Source: Tetrahymena thermophila SB210
Lineage: Eukaryota > Ciliophora > Oligohymenophorea > Hymenostomatida > Tetrahymenidae
Length of the DNA stretch: 64,000 bases
NCBI RefSeq assembly: GCF_000189635.1
Contig: NW_002476559.1
Location: 2,026,252 to 2,090,251 of the forward strand
Reading direction: 5' to 3'
The position numbers and the translations under genes are program-made. Under the pieces are notes generated by a model. That model saw nothing but the letters and a program-made list of their open reading frames with translations. It ran no database searches and was not told where the DNA came from. Numbering within the stretch: the first letter of the stretch is position 1; each line of letters begins with the position of its first letter. Of the stretch, positions 24,158 to 35,740 are shown piece by piece.

Positions 24158-25057
24158 ATGAATCAGTCAGTATTTATTATCTATCTTTAAATTAATAATT
24201 TAATTTTTTGTACATATAAAAATTATGAATTAATTTTTCTCACAAATTCTGCTTAAGAGGAATTAAGAAATACCCTTTTAATTAATAATAAATCAAAAAA
24301 AAAGAATCTGATTATTAAATAAAAAAAAGAGTATGATATAGAAAGCTATTACTTTTACCAGTCTTAAAAAAGTAAGCATATTTATTATAAAATATATTTC
24401 ATATAAATTTATTTTTATTTAAATAAAAAGTTTGAAAACTCAAATTTATCCACTCTTGAATAAATCTGTTTAAAACCACGGTAATTAATGTCTTTTTAAT
24501 AATTTATTTAATATTTTTCTCAAATTAGATTACAAAATTTAATAAACCTAGCTTATTTTATAAATCGTATAAAATCAAAGAAACCTCTAAAATTCAAAAT
24601 TTAATTTTTTAATTAATATTTATTTTTGCTTGATTTAATAATTTTCTTATTTATTTTTTCAAATGATTTGGCAAGAAACAAATATATAAATGAATGAATA
24701 AATAAATAAATAAATATATTTTTACAAAGAATAAATATTGGTATATGATAATTCAATCTACCTTGTTAATATCAATTATTTATAAAATTTCTTAAATTTA
24801 ATATCTTTAAAATAAAATACTTAAAAATATAAAATATAAACTACATATTATTGTTAAATATTCATATATATAATTATTTAATATTAAAATTATAATTAAG
24901 TAATAGATAAATAAAATATTGAGAATAGCTATATAAGAAAGAAATTACAAATACCATATTGATATTTATTTTTATTTCTTTTGTAATTACAAATAAATGC
25001 TCATAATTATTTTTCCATTTAATTTTAACTTATACAAAATATTTGAGTTTCTGTTTT

Positions 25058-25104
<47 letters not shown>

Positions 25105-25679
25105 TTAATTGAATGAATGAATATCTTTTTAAAATATTTTAATATTTTATTTTATGAAAATAAATAGGTAATAAGAAAATGAGCCTTTAGATTTTTCTAA
25201 TTTAGGAAAAGTTTTAGCATACTGCTAGAATTTATCATATTTGGAAATTGATTTGACGTAAAATTATAAATTATTAAATTATTTTAATTCAATCACTTAC
25301 TTACTTTACCAAATTATTTTAGAAATATGAGAGAAAGTGGTGAAAAAACTTTAGAAGAATTTTTCTTAGCTTTATCAAATATATCTAAGTGTGAAAAGCT
25401 CTCAACCTTAAACTTAAACTTGTAAAAATAAAATTATTTTTAATATCAGATATGTATTTATGATAAGAATATATATATATAAGTGAGTAGTATTTACAAA
25501 GAAAATTAAGTTAAAAAAATTAAATAAATATTTTTTATATAAATTAACTAACTTTATATTTTTTTAGCAATGTTATGAGAGTGAATAGGAATTCCCTTTA
25601 TCCTTTGCTTTCTCCATTAATTGATTAAGAAAACATAACAAAAATAAAAAATTTGGTAATTAATTTAAGGTAAAGCCTT

Positions 25680-25718
<39 letters not shown>

Positions 25719-28700
25719 TTCATTTATTCATTTATTTATTTATTTATTTATTATTTTTAATATTTCTCTTATTTTAATTTTATACAAAATTTTAAATTTT
25801 ATTTAGTAAATATACTTAATTAAAATTTTAAAGATATAATGATCTTCTTATAAGTGGAGCAACAAGTGCAGGAGTTATGCTTTCAAAATTCAAAAATTTA
25901 TAATCCCTTATTCTCTATATTAGGTAAATTACTATTTTTTTATTTACAACAACATACTCTAATCTAAAAGAAGTAATCAAAATAATAACAGCTATTAAAA
26001 TAATTAATCTTTTTATTTTTAGTTTCCTTAGCAATTCATTTATTTATTGATCCACATATTAAACGATTTTTCATTAAAAGTGGCAATAGTATTGGTGACA
26101 GAGGATTATCTAATTTATGCTTAAACTTAGATTGGTCTAATCTTACATCAATAAAATTTTCGTTAACGTAAATATTTTTGGTTAATATTAAAGTAAAAAA
26201 ACATAAAAAAATTTGAGAAATATTTTGGATTATTTATTATACTTACATACATATATACGTTCTAAGACTAATTTTTAAGAATAAATTTTTTTATATATTA
26301 AAGGAATGATAAAATTGGAGATAAAGGAATATCTAAATTATGCTCTGTTTTAGAAAAATGCTAAAATCTGACAAATATTTGCTTGTTTCTTTCGTTGAAA
26401 TTTTTTTTTAACTAATAATAAGGAATTCTTAATTAAATTTTATGTATGATTTAGACAAAATTAAATTGCTTCTCAAGGAGCTTCTAAAATAAGTGCTATT
26501 ATAAAAAAAAGTGCAAATCTTGAAAAATTAGATTTAGATTTATGGTAAAATGACCCTTTAAAATTACTAACTAGCTGTAATTTGATTTTTTGTTTTAATT
26601 ATTTAAAAAGTAATAACAAAATTGGTGATTTTGGTGCTTCTCACATTAATTCTGCTTTAGCAAGCTGCACAAATTTGACGAAATTATATTTTTCACTAGG
26701 GTATCTATCTAACTATTATTAATAATTTTTTATATTAACTTTAACATTGAATTTTAAACTAATTTTATTAATTTGTTTTTAAAATTTAAGAAAAATAATT
26801 TTTGTATTTTTAAAGATAAATAAAATTCTACTTACTACTTTACTGGCTAATTTTTAAAAAAATTGAGATAAATAAAGGTAAAAATAAATAACATTTAAAT
26901 TACCAATTTATTTCCTTATATCATATTCTGCATAATACTAACTAAATCTATTTATAATTTTTTTGAATATTAATTAGACAGAACAAAATTACTGATAAAG
27001 GAATATCATACATAAGTAATGGTCTCTCGAAAATGACTAAAATTTCTGAACTAAGTTTAGATTTAAGTTACCTTTGTTACAACAAAGACTAAATTATAAA
27101 TAAGATTGGTTAGTAAGGTGTTTCAGCACTTGGTAGCTGTTTGTCTAGTTTTTAGAATTTACAAATTCTAAGTTTGATTATTGGGTATATATATATATAT
27201 ATACATTCTTATTAATTTTTATTTGATATCTTTTATTCCATTTGTTAATAGTAAAAAAAAACTCTTTATAATTTTTTATTTATTGAATAAAAGAGAAACT
27301 ACTCTTGAAGTTAATTCTTTTGAACCAATAGTCAAATCTTTTTCCAAACTAATAAATATTTCTGATTTACATCTTTAAGTTAAAGAGTAAGATTTTTGAA
27401 ATAAATTTATTTCAATTTAACTTCATAATAAACAAATTGACATGCTTTAATTATTATATTTATTTATTTAGCGGATTTAAAACAATCAACGAAAAAGACC
27501 TAATTAATCTAGCATAAAGTATAGAACAAAGTTAAAATCTTTAAACATTAGCTTTAGTATTTAAGTAAATAATTTTGATAGTTATTTATTAATGATTTAA
27601 TAATGACAAATTATAATTTATAAATATTAATTTAATAGTAAAATCATTACCACCGATGAGGGAATGTAAAGATTAGCAAACTCTATTAAAAAATGCTCTA
27701 ATTTAGCTAATTTGACAATTTCTTTAGAGTAAAATATTAATTAAATATACTTTTTCAAAAAAATATTTTTATTTAAAATTGGTTCAATTAAGATTTAATA
27801 TTTAAAGTTATTTATTCAATTTTTCTTTATTTTTTTACTTAAACAAATACAAAAATTTGAATATTTAGAAATCCAAATGAAAATCTTGCAGCTTTTTATT
27901 TATCATTTTGTATTTTATTTATTTATTTAAGCTCAATCATACTATTCTTTTATTTTTTAGATTTTGAACCACTCATTTTTATTAAGCGTTAGAAGCAAAG
28001 TCAAAGAAAGAAAGAAATTATAATTTTTAATTTTCTTTTATAAACTTAACAATTTAGATAGAAAAAATATGAATAAAATTATTAATAATAAAAAAATGAT
28101 TGTTCGTTTAGTCTTTATTTTAATTTTATTTTTAATATAAGAAATATATAAATTTGATTTAATAATAAATCTTTTACTCATAATTATAAAAAGAAAATAT
28201 ACAGATAATGTTGCAGCTTATCTATGTGCTGAGTTATCAAATTGTCCATGTTTAAAAACTTTAAGCCTTTCATTTGAGTAAAAATATATTTTCATTTAAC
28301 AAAAATATCTAGTTGAAACAGAGAAATAAATATATTAATTTATTGTTATTATTTCATCAAAGATATAAAATTTTTATTTTTGAAAATAAATATGACTTAA
28401 AATAAAGTTTAAAAACGTATTATTTATTAGAGAAATTATTTATGGTTTCGAAAATCATTTATTAAGTTTGATTATCTTAAATAAGCATTCTATTTGTACT
28501 ACCTCAAATTAAATAATATATATAATGAATTTAAGTTATGGAATAAGCGACACAGCTCTCTCTGATATTGGCAAAGAGATTGCAAAATGTAGTTATTTGA
28601 ATACATTAAAATTATGTTCAAAGTAATTATTTATTTATTTATGATCATTAATAATTAATTAATTTATAATGAAATTAAGTATTTATAAAAATTAAACTAT

Positions 28701-29005
28701 ATGAAAATTAATTGTGTTTAATAGGTATTTTGAATAAATATTAAAGTTATTTGGTATAAAATATTAGATATTTTACAGCTAATTAATATACACATTAAGG
28801 AGTATTTGTATTTATTAGTCATCTAAAGAAACTGAAGAAACTTTTTCTAGTATCTCTAGCACTCTAGTAAGTTAAATAAATTATTAATATAAAAATATTA
28901 TTTAAATTCTAAAAATATAGTAATATGTATCATAAAGATATAATTTAAAGAAAGCTTATGTCTAAGTGTATTAGGTTAGTTAAATGCTCTCAATATAATT
29001 TTTGA
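24158..29005 (+). CDS. Leucine-rich-repeat protein, about one LRR per exon
   Basis: At least a dozen short exons, each coding one RNI-type LRR of 28-34 residues, separated by AT-rich introns. Clear exons: 25168..25257 (VLAYCQNLSYLEIDL), 25323..25421 (KCEKLSTLNLNL), 25568..25669, 25834..25923 (FKNLQSLILYI), 26081..26167 (DWSNLTSIKFSL), then further ones reading EKCQNLTNICLFL, KKSANLEKLDLDL, SCTNLTKLYFSL, SSFQNLQILSLII, EQSQNLQTLALVF, KKCSNLANLTISL and SNCPCLKTLSLSF. Nearly all junctions are phase 2, so exons are symmetric. The consensus N.I.D.G...L...L..C.NL..L.L.L is that of ciliate LRR proteins. The C-terminus (KLMSKCIRLVKCSQYNF, TGA at 29003) is typical of them. The first exons (from ATG 24158) and a few in the 27.2-28.1 kb part are unresolved. 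Function unknown; probably a protein-binding scaffold. Confidence 0.75.
25050..25108. repeat. TTTA tetranucleotide microsatellite
   Basis: About fourteen TTTA units in an intron or 5' part of the LRR gene. Confidence 0.9.
25678..25752. repeat. TTTA tetranucleotide microsatellite with TTCA variants
   Basis: About eighteen units in the intron between the LRR exons ending 25669 and starting 25834. Confidence 0.9.
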
Positions 29006-29909
29006 TAATCATAAAATTTATTTCTTGAAAACCAAGACATATATATACTAACTACTATATATAATTTTAACTCTTTCGGCCAGGCTCTATTTTAAGATTT
29101 TATTAATATTAAAATTTAAAATAAAATTTCATTATTTAATAAATAAATAATTTATATTTTTGATAATTGAAGATAGTAAGTATATTATATTTAAATATCA
29201 ACTAAACTTTAAATTATTGCAATATATATTACCATTTCAGAAAATATTTTTATTTCTTACTTTTCTTAAGAATTACTTTTGCTTTTATTTAAATTCTTAT
29301 CATATCAGGAAATCTTATGCATTAACCGGATAATTGATCTATATATTAGGATCTTTCTTATTTTTTATAAATAATAAAATAGTAAATATCTTTAACTTTC
29401 TGATAATATCTGTTAATTAAAAATTCATAAGAAATCTTACTTATTTATTTTTTAATTTTATGCCTAATCTGCATATCAGTATCTTATAATAATTGTCAGG
29501 TGCTCTAATCTGCCTGTAAGATAATGCATAAATGAAAAAGTTTATTTAAATAAGTGTGAAAAGATTAAAATAAATAACTTAAAAATAGTTTAAAAAGATA
29601 ACAAAAATATATATATATATATGTATCAATATCAGAGTAATACAAAAGATAAAATTGATTTCTTTGAATCATAATTATTATTTAAATTTATAATCAATTA
29701 TTCATTAAATGAAAAAATTAATAAATTAATAAATAAATAAATAAATAAATAGAAGATAGATACAATGTAACAAGTTTAATTATTTACTTTTAAAAATCTT
29801 TTATAAAAGTATGAAAGAATAAAAATCATAAATAATACATTAATTAGCATTATTATAAATATTAATTAAAAATAACATTTTAACTCAAATTTTTAAACAA
29901 GAAAAAAAA
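29006..29909. other. Intergenic, AT-rich
   Basis: 3' flank of the LRR gene and 5' flank of the pepsin-like gene. TA and AAAT runs near 29605-29750. Nothing else supported. Confidence 0.55.
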
Positions 29910-31163
29910 ATGATATTGAACTTATTCATTTTTGTTTTTTTTATTCAATAAATCTTTTGTGAATAAATTTTGTAGGCAACCTTAGTAGATGGAGATTTTT
30001 AAATAAAAGCTAAAGTAGGAACACCTCCTATTGACTAAATTCTTATGCTTTAGTTTGGTTAAAATCAAGATAACGTTTTAGGATATTTTATATTTGATAA
30101 ATCCATAATAAAATATGACAACTAGTATTATACCTAATTTTTGAGCTAGTTAACACTTTATGACATGCTAAAGAGTTCTACCGCCAATATTGATTCTTCT
30201 GTAATTGATTCTCCCGGTTTATATGATAATTATGGTGGCTATGTATCAGGAAACACTGTTTAAGATGTCCTTGAGATTGGAAATGTAAAATTCAACTATA
30301 AATTCATTTCTGCAATAGAAGCGCCTGATTTGCATGATCCTTACTTAAACGGTCTTGTCACTTTTGATAGATATTAAGATAATATTTTTGATATTATGTA
30401 TTAATAAAAAGTAATCAAAACAAGAGATTACATATTAACAAGTTTTTCTTCTTTTGATTAAAAATAAACTCCTATTTTGAATGTAAACTTTTAATACGAT
30501 TTAGACTAATATTCAAACAATTACAGATATCCTTCTAATCAAATGAATAATGGAAAAACTTTTTAAATCAAAGCATATGGAATATATGTCAATGATTAAG
30601 ATGTTACTGATAATATAAAATTTCGTATAATAACCTTTGACGAACCTTTTGAATTGAATTAAGTTAAGATACCAATGGATCTTTTTAATCTTATATAATA
30701 AGACATAGAAATTTTAAATATAATATAAAATGGATAAATTCCTAATTGTCCTAACTGCTAATGCTAGCAAACTAAAATATTGCCTACCTTCAAAGTGATA
30801 TCGGAAGAATATGTCTTTGAAATAACTCCGAATATGTACACTAGTTATCTTTTAGGCGAGGAAGGAAAATATAATTATTGCAGAATTCGTCTTGTTGGTT
30901 ATGATAACAGTTTCAGTTTTTCATACCAACTATCATTATACTCAAAGATTCCAATTATGTACTAAAAAGCTTCAAATAGTTTAAGGTTTATTGGAAATAA
31001 AACAGTAGGACATTAAAAAATAGAAATTCTCATACCAGTAATGTCTTTTTTCAGTGGAGCTAATCTTATCATTCTAATCATGTTTGCTTTTCATATTTAT
31101 AAAAAATATAAATTCGTTACGAGAGAGTATTATAGAGATAATAGATATATTAAAGTGGAGTGA
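29910..31163 (+). CDS. Membrane-anchored pepsin-like protein lacking catalytic Asp
   Basis: Single exon of 417 residues. Residues 1-17 form a signal peptide ending FIQQIFC. GDFQIKAKVGTPP (about 28-40) corresponds to the first strand of pepsin-family proteases (.Y...i.iGTPPQ.), and a GLVTFDR stretch stands where pepsins have GILGLG. However, the expected DTGSS after GTPP is replaced by LMLQFGQN, and no second DTG is visible. A CPNC..C cluster sits in the second lobe. Near the C-terminus a hydrophobic helix (about 372-392, MSFFSGANLIILIMFAFHI) is followed by a basic tail (KKYKFVTREYY), giving a type I membrane protein. It is most likely a secretory-pathway or surface protein with an aspartyl-protease fold but no protease activity. 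Fold assignment is inference from few motifs; membrane topology is firmer. Confidence 0.7.
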
Positions 31164-32052
31164 AGATGGATAATCTTTAAAAAATAATCTTTAATTTATT
31201 TATAGAAAATAAAATAAAATTAAAAAATCAGTAAAAATAATAATTTATTTATTTATATTTGAATTTGTTTATCCTTTATTATAATTTAATGAAATTCAAA
31301 TAAATTTATCAATTCTAAATAAACTTCGTGAAATAATTAAAAAAATGTTAATATTTCAATTATCAAAATAAATACACTTATGCTGATCAAATAAATAGAT
31401 AGCTAGGATTATTAAATATTTTGACAATTTCGTAAAATTTAGTTGATACCTATCAAAATTATTTTCCTTAAAAAAACTAATTGAAAATAAATCAAAAAAT
31501 AGGGTACTTTTAACCACTATTGAAATTAGAAAATAAATTTATAACAGTTGGCATTTATTTATTGAATATCCAAATTTTGCAAGTATAAATATACTTTAAT
31601 ATTTCATAAAAAATGCAGAAATTTAAAATAAATCAAACATAAATTAAGAAATGGATTATAACCTATAATTTAAAATTAATGTGAGATACTTATTAATGAA
31701 TAAATAAATAAAAATTTGGTTTGTTTATATTTTGCAAGAAACTATAAAAATGACATTTTTTCTTAATTTAAAAATAAATAATGAAAGAAACTTTTAAAAA
31801 TTATATTTAAATTTCATACAAAAATTAATTAAATAATATTCAATTAATTTTTATTTCAATTAATTAAATAATATTCAATTAATTTTTATTTCAATTAATT
31901 TAACTTTTCTTTTTAATGATTAGTTTTTTTTTTTTGAAAATAATTATGCTGAATTAAAAAAATATATAAATATGTACTTTACATTATATTAAAATCAATT
32001 TATTGCTTTTAAAAAAGTAATATTGAATTAATCAAACATTTTATTTTTATTA
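31164..32052. other. Intergenic between convergent genes
   Basis: 3' flanks of the pepsin-like and nucleoside transporter genes. AT-rich, with a 35-bp tandem duplication (own entry). No gene seen. Confidence 0.55.
31826..31895. repeat. Exact 35-bp tandem duplication
   Basis: The block 31826-31860 (starting TAATTAAATAATATTC and ending TTTCAAT) is repeated without a mismatch at 31861-31895. A recent slippage or unequal-exchange event is likely. Confidence 0.9.
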
Positions 32053-33542
32053 TCAATGCTATTCAAAAGTGAGAGCTAAAAATGCACCAACAGATATACC
32101 AAATGTAAGACCAAAAGCTAGTATCAAAGAAATTAAATTTGTTTCATCAGGGTTAGAGCCTCTTTTAGGGCCTAATTACATGAGACCACCAGTAATAACT
32201 CCATTAGATAGACCAAACAAAAATATATTGATTAAAGCAAAATAGTCATTTCCAAAAAAGGCATTAGAAGGATCTCTTGCAGACATTAAGAAAGTAAAGA
32301 AGAAAATACATCTACTTATATTCAAAATATACATAGACGCAGAGTTGTAAAAAGGAAGATTACTCAAAGCTTTACCAGATAAATCGCCAATATTGTAAGA
32401 GAATTGCATTAAAAGACTATTTTTTTAAATCAATAAAAAATTATATTTAAAAAATATGAATTTATTTAATTAACTATTTGATAGAAATAGTTTATAAATA
32501 ATATTTTATTTATTTATTTACGTAGCCCAAGCAAAAGATTCTATGAAGGAATATTATTTTTGGTAAATAGATACACCAGGGAAAAGCATAAAAGTGATAA
32601 CATATGTCAAAAAAATAGAAGCAGCTATAAATTTAACTTTTTTCATGCATGCTAATAATCTAGTTTTAAATTATTATGAGTTTTGATTGCTGTTACTGCT
32701 GCTATAGTCACTAACAGATTAGTAGTTTATTTAATCAGTATTATTTTAAGTGGTTTCTTATGCAGAAAGCAAACTCATCATACTGTGGTGGTGATCAGAT
32801 TTTAGGTATTGCAAAAGGCAGAAAATAGTTGCATAAATAATAATTGCTGCCATGACAAAGTATACAATTGTACCGTTATTAATTCCACTATTGTTATCAC
32901 CAAAAATGGCTAGTACTATAGCCCTGCCTACGTTCATAGAAAGCCCGCTCCAGGCAGTAAAAATCCAGAAAATACCTTTTGTAAAAAAATTTTATTATTT
33001 TTTCATTAAAAATTTATCAGAATTGATATTGTAAATTCTGAAAAATGTGCTTTAATGGTTTTATTTATAAACTTTTAATGAAAATGGGTTTGTTTACCTT
33101 AGCTTTTTTTATCAAATTAAGAAATCATAGCAATGCTGGAGTTCTAAGAGATGCAAGTAGTGGTACCAATTAAAAAGCAGAGCACCATACAAATTGAGAA
33201 GCCAGCCCAATTTTAGAAAAAAAGGGCAACTAAAGGCATAGCAATCATAAAGAGAGATTGGATTGCAAGACACAAACCAATTCTAATTTTAATAGAATAT
33301 CTTTTTGCAAGGAAGTCCATGGCTAAACCCCATATAAAAGTGGCAAACTTTAATGGAATCGGAAATAGGAAAGTAATGTCATGGTAAGTTTCCTTAGGAT
33401 ATTTACTATCAAAGTAATCAAAAGAGTTAAGAATAGCACTCCAGCCGATCAAAGAAGAAATTCCTAATAAAGCAGCAGTAGCTTTGCCTAAAAGAGTAGG
33501 CTTTAAGTCATAATTTGTTTGAATTAGTTTTGCGTCTTCCAT
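32053..33542 (-). CDS. Equilibrative nucleoside transporter (SLC29/ENT family)
   Basis: Three exons: 33542..33098, 32975..32522, 32416..32053; 420 residues. A short cytosolic start is followed by the first membrane helix ALLGISSLIGWSAILNSFDY, which has the ENT pattern G...L.PWN.....DYF with Trp kept. About ten to eleven hydrophobic helices follow, with a polar Ser/Asn/Gln-rich loop in the middle (about 215-260), where ENTs carry their large cytosolic loop. The later helix FSYNIGDLSGKALS matches the family signature FN..D..GR. ENTs carry nucleosides or nucleobases down their gradient across plasma or internal membranes. Both introns keep frame and fall in or next to helices. Substrate and location cannot be told from sequence. 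Confidence 0.88.
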
Positions 33543-35740
33543 TTTAATTATTTTCAGTAATAAACTTCTTTTAAAATTTAAAAATAATTTGAATAGATAA
33601 AATAAATAAATAAATTACAAATTTTTGCTGTTTCTGGCATCCTAATTTAAAAGAATTTTTTTCGAAGGTTATTTTAAAGCATTTAATATGGCTTTATATG
33701 AATTAAATCTTTTAATCAAAAAAGTGCATTGTAAGTCTTAAATGATCAATGAAGGGAGGGGGGTCACTTAGATTTTAGAAACAATCTATTTTGTAGGTTA
33801 AGTAAAGCAAGTCTAAATTTATATAAATTGACTGATTAGGAAAACTGATGTAATAGATAATTACAAATTTAACCTGAAATTTGTATTAATTTTACAATCA
33901 ACTTTGATGAAAAATTATAAATTTCTGAAAATTCAAAACAATGTGTGTGTGTGTAAACTACTTTATATTTTACTTCGCAACTATCATAATTCATAATTAG
34001 TTATTAAATCAAAGTATATTGATTGAAACATCAAACTTTTACTTATTTTATTAAATATTAAAGTTTCGTCTTCGTTTTTTAAAATATAAATTTCAACAGA
34101 GATTGATTTATTTTCAATATAATTAATCAATCTTTAAAACATTAAAATGAATTAAAAAAATAAATTATTTTTTATTCTTTAGACATATACCGTAATTATT
34201 CTAACCTAAGTCCTCCTATTTTCTAGAAAATTTCCATATTTAGAGGGTTATTTTAAATGGCTTCATTAGGGAAGGGCTTAATTTTAGGTAGGGTCATCAA
34301 AGAATAATTACAGTACAATTTTTTCATTCAAATATATGAATAAAGTAAGCACATCAGCAAGGGCAAGCTGCAAAAATATTTATATTTATTTCATTTTTAT
34401 TATAAGATGTTAGCCTACTATTTATTTCTACTATTTGGTTGTTTACCCTTCCATTTTAACATTCTTAGTAAATTTAATATTGAAAAAAAATATTTTACAT
34501 TTTATAATTGACATCATAGTTTAATTATTAAATATTAGCCGGTGCTTACTTTTAATTGAGTGAGATCTGATAAAATACTGTAATCAAATCATGAAAAATC
34601 AAAGAAAGAGGTAATTTAGATATTAAAAAAATCTGTTTAAATAGTAATATAAAATAAACAAAAGAGATAATGAAGCAATAAATTAATTCATATATATTAT
34701 AATACTTAATTTAACAAAATAACTATTTTTTTCTTTTTGTGATGACTTTTTTGAATAAATTATAAAACGTCATTATTATCATTCATTCTTTTAAATATTG
34801 ATATTATATATCACATCTAAATTGAAGTTTCTATAAGATAATAATTATTCAAAGTTTAACATTTTTAATGTAAAATAACGAAAAACAATATCAAAAATAA
34901 AATTATAAAAGTAAATAATTCAATTCAAGAAAAACAATCTTTCCGTCAGACTAGATTTTTATCATAAAATTGCTTAAAGCTAAGTCAAATTTCAAAATTA
35001 TTTTGATTTTTATTGTTACAGATAATTAGCTGTATGCAATTTAATTTTTTTTAAGCCAAATTTAATTATATGTAATAGAATGAATATGATATAATAAATA
35101 GTTAAGCAATTAAATAAATTAGGGGTTTAATAATTATATAAATACAGCCATACATACAGATAGATATCAATCTGAAATACTAAATGGGGGCTCAATTCTT
35201 AAGGATGGGGGATTGGAGAAAGTAAGACTGTAACATTAAGATTTAATGTTTTTTCTATGATTGAAAAAAGTTGAAAAATCTAAAATTATTAAATATTAAC
35301 CACCTTCCTTCCTGTAAATAAATTATGCAATAAATCATCCTGATAATAGCAACTAATTAATGCCAACTAAATCCTTAATATCAAAGTATCTTTGATATAA
35401 ATCTTTTAGAGATGCTTGCTTTATCAAATAAATTTTAGACTATTTTTCATAAGGTGTTTTTCGATGTATGCAAAATTATTGAAAATAGTAAAAAACCAGA
35501 TTTGATTTTAAAAAATGGATTTTTGTTATAAATCAATCAGTAAGTAAATAAGTAAAATTGATATTATAAAGCATATTTTTATTTTATATTTAAATAAAAA
35601 GTGAATTATTTTATTTTTAAAACATTTTCTTATTTATTAAAATAATAAAATTTTACTATTTATTTTATGGAAATATAAAAACTTACAAATTATTTTTAAA
35701 TTAAAATACGACTTAATTTATTTATTAACTCACTTTAAAC
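33543..35740. other. Long intergenic region with G-rich patches
   Basis: 5' flank of the transporter and 3' flank of ELP1. Unlike other spacers it has several G-runs (near 33755, 34265-34295, 35190-35220) and one clear inverted repeat (own entry). No exon with support was found in either strand. Confidence 0.5.
34187..34315. repeat. Inverted repeat element, 15-bp arms
   Basis: TACCGTAATTATTCT (34188-34202) is the reverse complement, with one mismatch, of AGAATAATTACAGTA (34301-34315). The interior is less AT-rich than surroundings and also contains short complementary pieces (CCTAAG/TTAGG, TTTCTAGAAA). It resembles a very small terminal-inverted-repeat element or a structured RNA; no target-site duplication was evident. 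Confidence 0.4.

Noticed and set aside
33740..33775. G-run as a possible quadruplex or telomere remnant
   Set aside because: Only one real run of six G with a shorter neighbour; too few tracts for a quadruplex and not the ciliate telomere unit.
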